Below, piece after piece: positions 6,375 through 6,881 of a stretch of 6,881 nt of DNA. The stretch comes from Thermoflavifilum sp. (lineage in GTDB: Bacteria > Bacteroidota > Bacteroidia > Chitinophagales > Chitinophagaceae). The position numbers were made by a program, and so were the translations under genes. Below the pieces are notes generated by a model, which made no database searches, was not told the origin of the DNA, and worked only from the letters and a program-made list of their open reading frames with translations. The number at the start of each line of letters is the position of its first letter. Position 1 is the stretch's first letter. The stretch covers positions 1-6,881 of the forward strand of contig JADGHY010000113.1 of NCBI GenBank assembly GCA_019683625.1, in the 5' to 3' direction.

Positions 6375-6392
6375 GCAGCATCTCTGTGCTGC
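6375..6392 (-). terminator. Hairpin, probable terminator of the small leftward gene
   Basis: GCAGCA (6375-6380) pairs with TGCTGC (6387-6392) around a 6-base loop. On the minus strand the stem is followed by TTTATTT, giving a U-rich tail, whereas on the plus strand it is followed by CCAAAGGG. The geometry therefore fits leftward termination, about 90 bases beyond the small gene's stop. The tail overlaps the stop codon of the nucleoside hydrolase gene. Confidence 0.45.
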
Positions 6393-6469
6393 CCAAAGGG
6401 AATTATGCTACAGCGAATAGCTGATGCAGGGAAAATCTACGCACAAAAAGGAATGGACTGTGAGGGAAC

Positions 6470-6490
6470 TGAGGTTTGATCCTCATTTTT
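6470..6490 (+). terminator. Probable intrinsic terminator of the E2-nucleoside hydrolase unit
   Basis: TGAGG (6470-6474) pairs with CCTCA (6481-6485) around a TTTGAT loop and is followed at once by TTTTT (6486-6490). The stem is only 5 pairs, so stability is moderate. It lies about 97 bases after the nucleoside hydrolase stop, and its right arm contains the stop codon of the oppositely oriented small gene. Confidence 0.5.
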
Positions 6491-6731
6491 CATCGTCCGG
6501 TTCAGCCTGCTCGTCTTGCTTGTTGCTAAGCCACCAGCGATAGCCAATGAATCCTACCAGTGCCAGCGGCGTGATCATAAGATAAAGGATACCGGCATTC
6601 AGGCTTTTTGCTGCATCAGGATTTAAGTCTGAAGCGGTTTTGGTACATATCGAGCATTGTGCATGCGCAACAATGGCTGATAGCAACAAACCAGCCATGA
6701 TCATTAACCCACCGAGCAAAACCTTTTTCAT
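6483..6731 (-). CDS. Small exported single-span membrane protein with an N-terminal CxxC
   Basis: An 82-residue protein of unknown function. Residues 1-24 are a Sec signal peptide (MKK, hydrophobic core, AHA cleavage site before Q25). The mature N-terminus begins Q-C-S-I-C, placing C26 and C29 on the outer face. 'SLNAGILYLMITPLALVGFIGYRWW' at 43-67 contains one membrane helix, followed by a charged tail (DEQAEPDDEK) in the cytoplasm. From memory, proteins with CxMC or CSIC, then GLNxGILYL..P, then GYxWW are widespread in Bacteroidota and sometimes lie near cytochrome c oxidase genes; that is recollection, not seen here. The cysteine pair could bind metal or undergo redox exchange. The start at 6731 is chosen because the frame's longer TTG start at 6755 falls inside an exact promoter box. 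The gene converges on the nucleoside hydrolase gene. Confidence 0.75.
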   Translation of the reverse strand: MKKVLLGGLMIMAGLLLSAIVAHAQCSICTKTASDLNPDAAKSLNAGILYLMITPLALVGFIGYRWWLSNKQDEQAEPDDEK

Positions 6732-6752
6732 AGCCTTGTTTTGGAATATATA

Positions 6753-6760
6753 CAAAATTA
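6753..6760 (-). promoter_or_regulatory. Bacteroidota -7 box for the small CxxC protein gene
   Basis: On the minus strand the bases read TAATTTTG, exact to TAnnTTTG, 21 bases before the ATG at 6731. This gives a leader of about 15 bases. A TTTCG lies about 15 bases further upstream as a poor -33 candidate. The box overlaps the only alternative upstream start, which supports the shorter protein. Confidence 0.5.
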
Positions 6761-6871
6761 TGAAATTTCCTGTTGCGAAATGGCGTAATTTTTTTGCATA
6801 TTCATTCCTTGCTCAATCCGTATGTTTAGGATAAGAGCAGCCTTAAAATCTATTTATTGATTTTTCGCGAT

Positions 6872-6881
6872 ATGTTAAAAG
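6872..6881 (+). CDS. Possible start of a further gene, cut by the right edge
   Basis: ATG TTA AAA G opens at 6872, after an AT-rich stretch resembling the upstream regions of other starts in this window. The frame is open upstream to a TAG at 6827-6829. Only three codons are visible, so neither the product nor the reality of the gene can be judged. Confidence 0.2.

Noticed and set aside
6640..6834. A 64-codon plus-strand frame at the right end
   Set aside because: It overlaps the signal-peptide half and promoter of the minus-strand CxxC gene and shows no protein-like features.
6822..6860. A 12-codon reading frame starting at ATG 6822
   Set aside because: It is too short to support, and the ATG lies in a TATGTTTA sequence that may be a promoter-like element rather than a start.

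Overview
The window looks like chromosomal housekeeping sequence from a member of the Bacteroidota, most likely the Chitinophagaceae. This is inferred from four things: exact matches to the Bacteroidota -7 promoter element TAnnTTTG ahead of three genes, start codons mostly without a clear Shine-Dalgarno, a dnaX protein opening with the 'VSARKYRP' start typical of the phylum, and small proteins of types I recall mainly from this phylum. Base composition is near balanced. No mobile element, rRNA, tRNA or CRISPR array was seen.

Layout. (1) 1-607, minus: the 5' part of a membrane-anchored coiled-coil protein with a Bacteroidota-type beta domain, running off the left edge. (2) 608-742: a divergent intergenic region carrying promoter candidates in both directions. 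(3) 743-1903, plus: a GNAT-fold acyltransferase of the YghO/bCerS-like type, possibly linked to ceramide synthesis. (4) 1928-3691, plus: dnaX, the gamma/tau subunit of the DNA polymerase III clamp loader. A nine-A slippery run sits just after the clamp-loader domains, and either alternative frame stops within a few codons. (5) 3691-3717: an intrinsic terminator overlapping the last base of the dnaX stop codon. (6) 3770-5380, plus: the E2 subunit of pyruvate dehydrogenase with two nearly identical lipoyl domains. (7) 5384-6373, plus: a nucleoside-hydrolase-family lipoprotein 3 nt behind E2, so probably co-transcribed. (8) 6374-6482: a convergent intergenic region with a hairpin at each end. (9) 6483-6731, minus: a small exported CxxC single-span membrane protein. 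(10) 6732-6881: its promoter region, then possibly the first codons of another plus-strand gene at 6872.

The genes do not form one pathway. The plus-strand genes appear to fall into two transcription units, acyltransferase-dnaX and E2-nucleoside hydrolase, separated by the terminator at 3691. I found no clear new multi-gene system. The most interesting points are the probable gamma/tau recoding site in dnaX, the candidate sphingolipid N-acyltransferase, the nucleoside hydrolase relative lacking the usual catalytic histidine, and the convergent pair whose terminators appear to lie at each other's stop codons.
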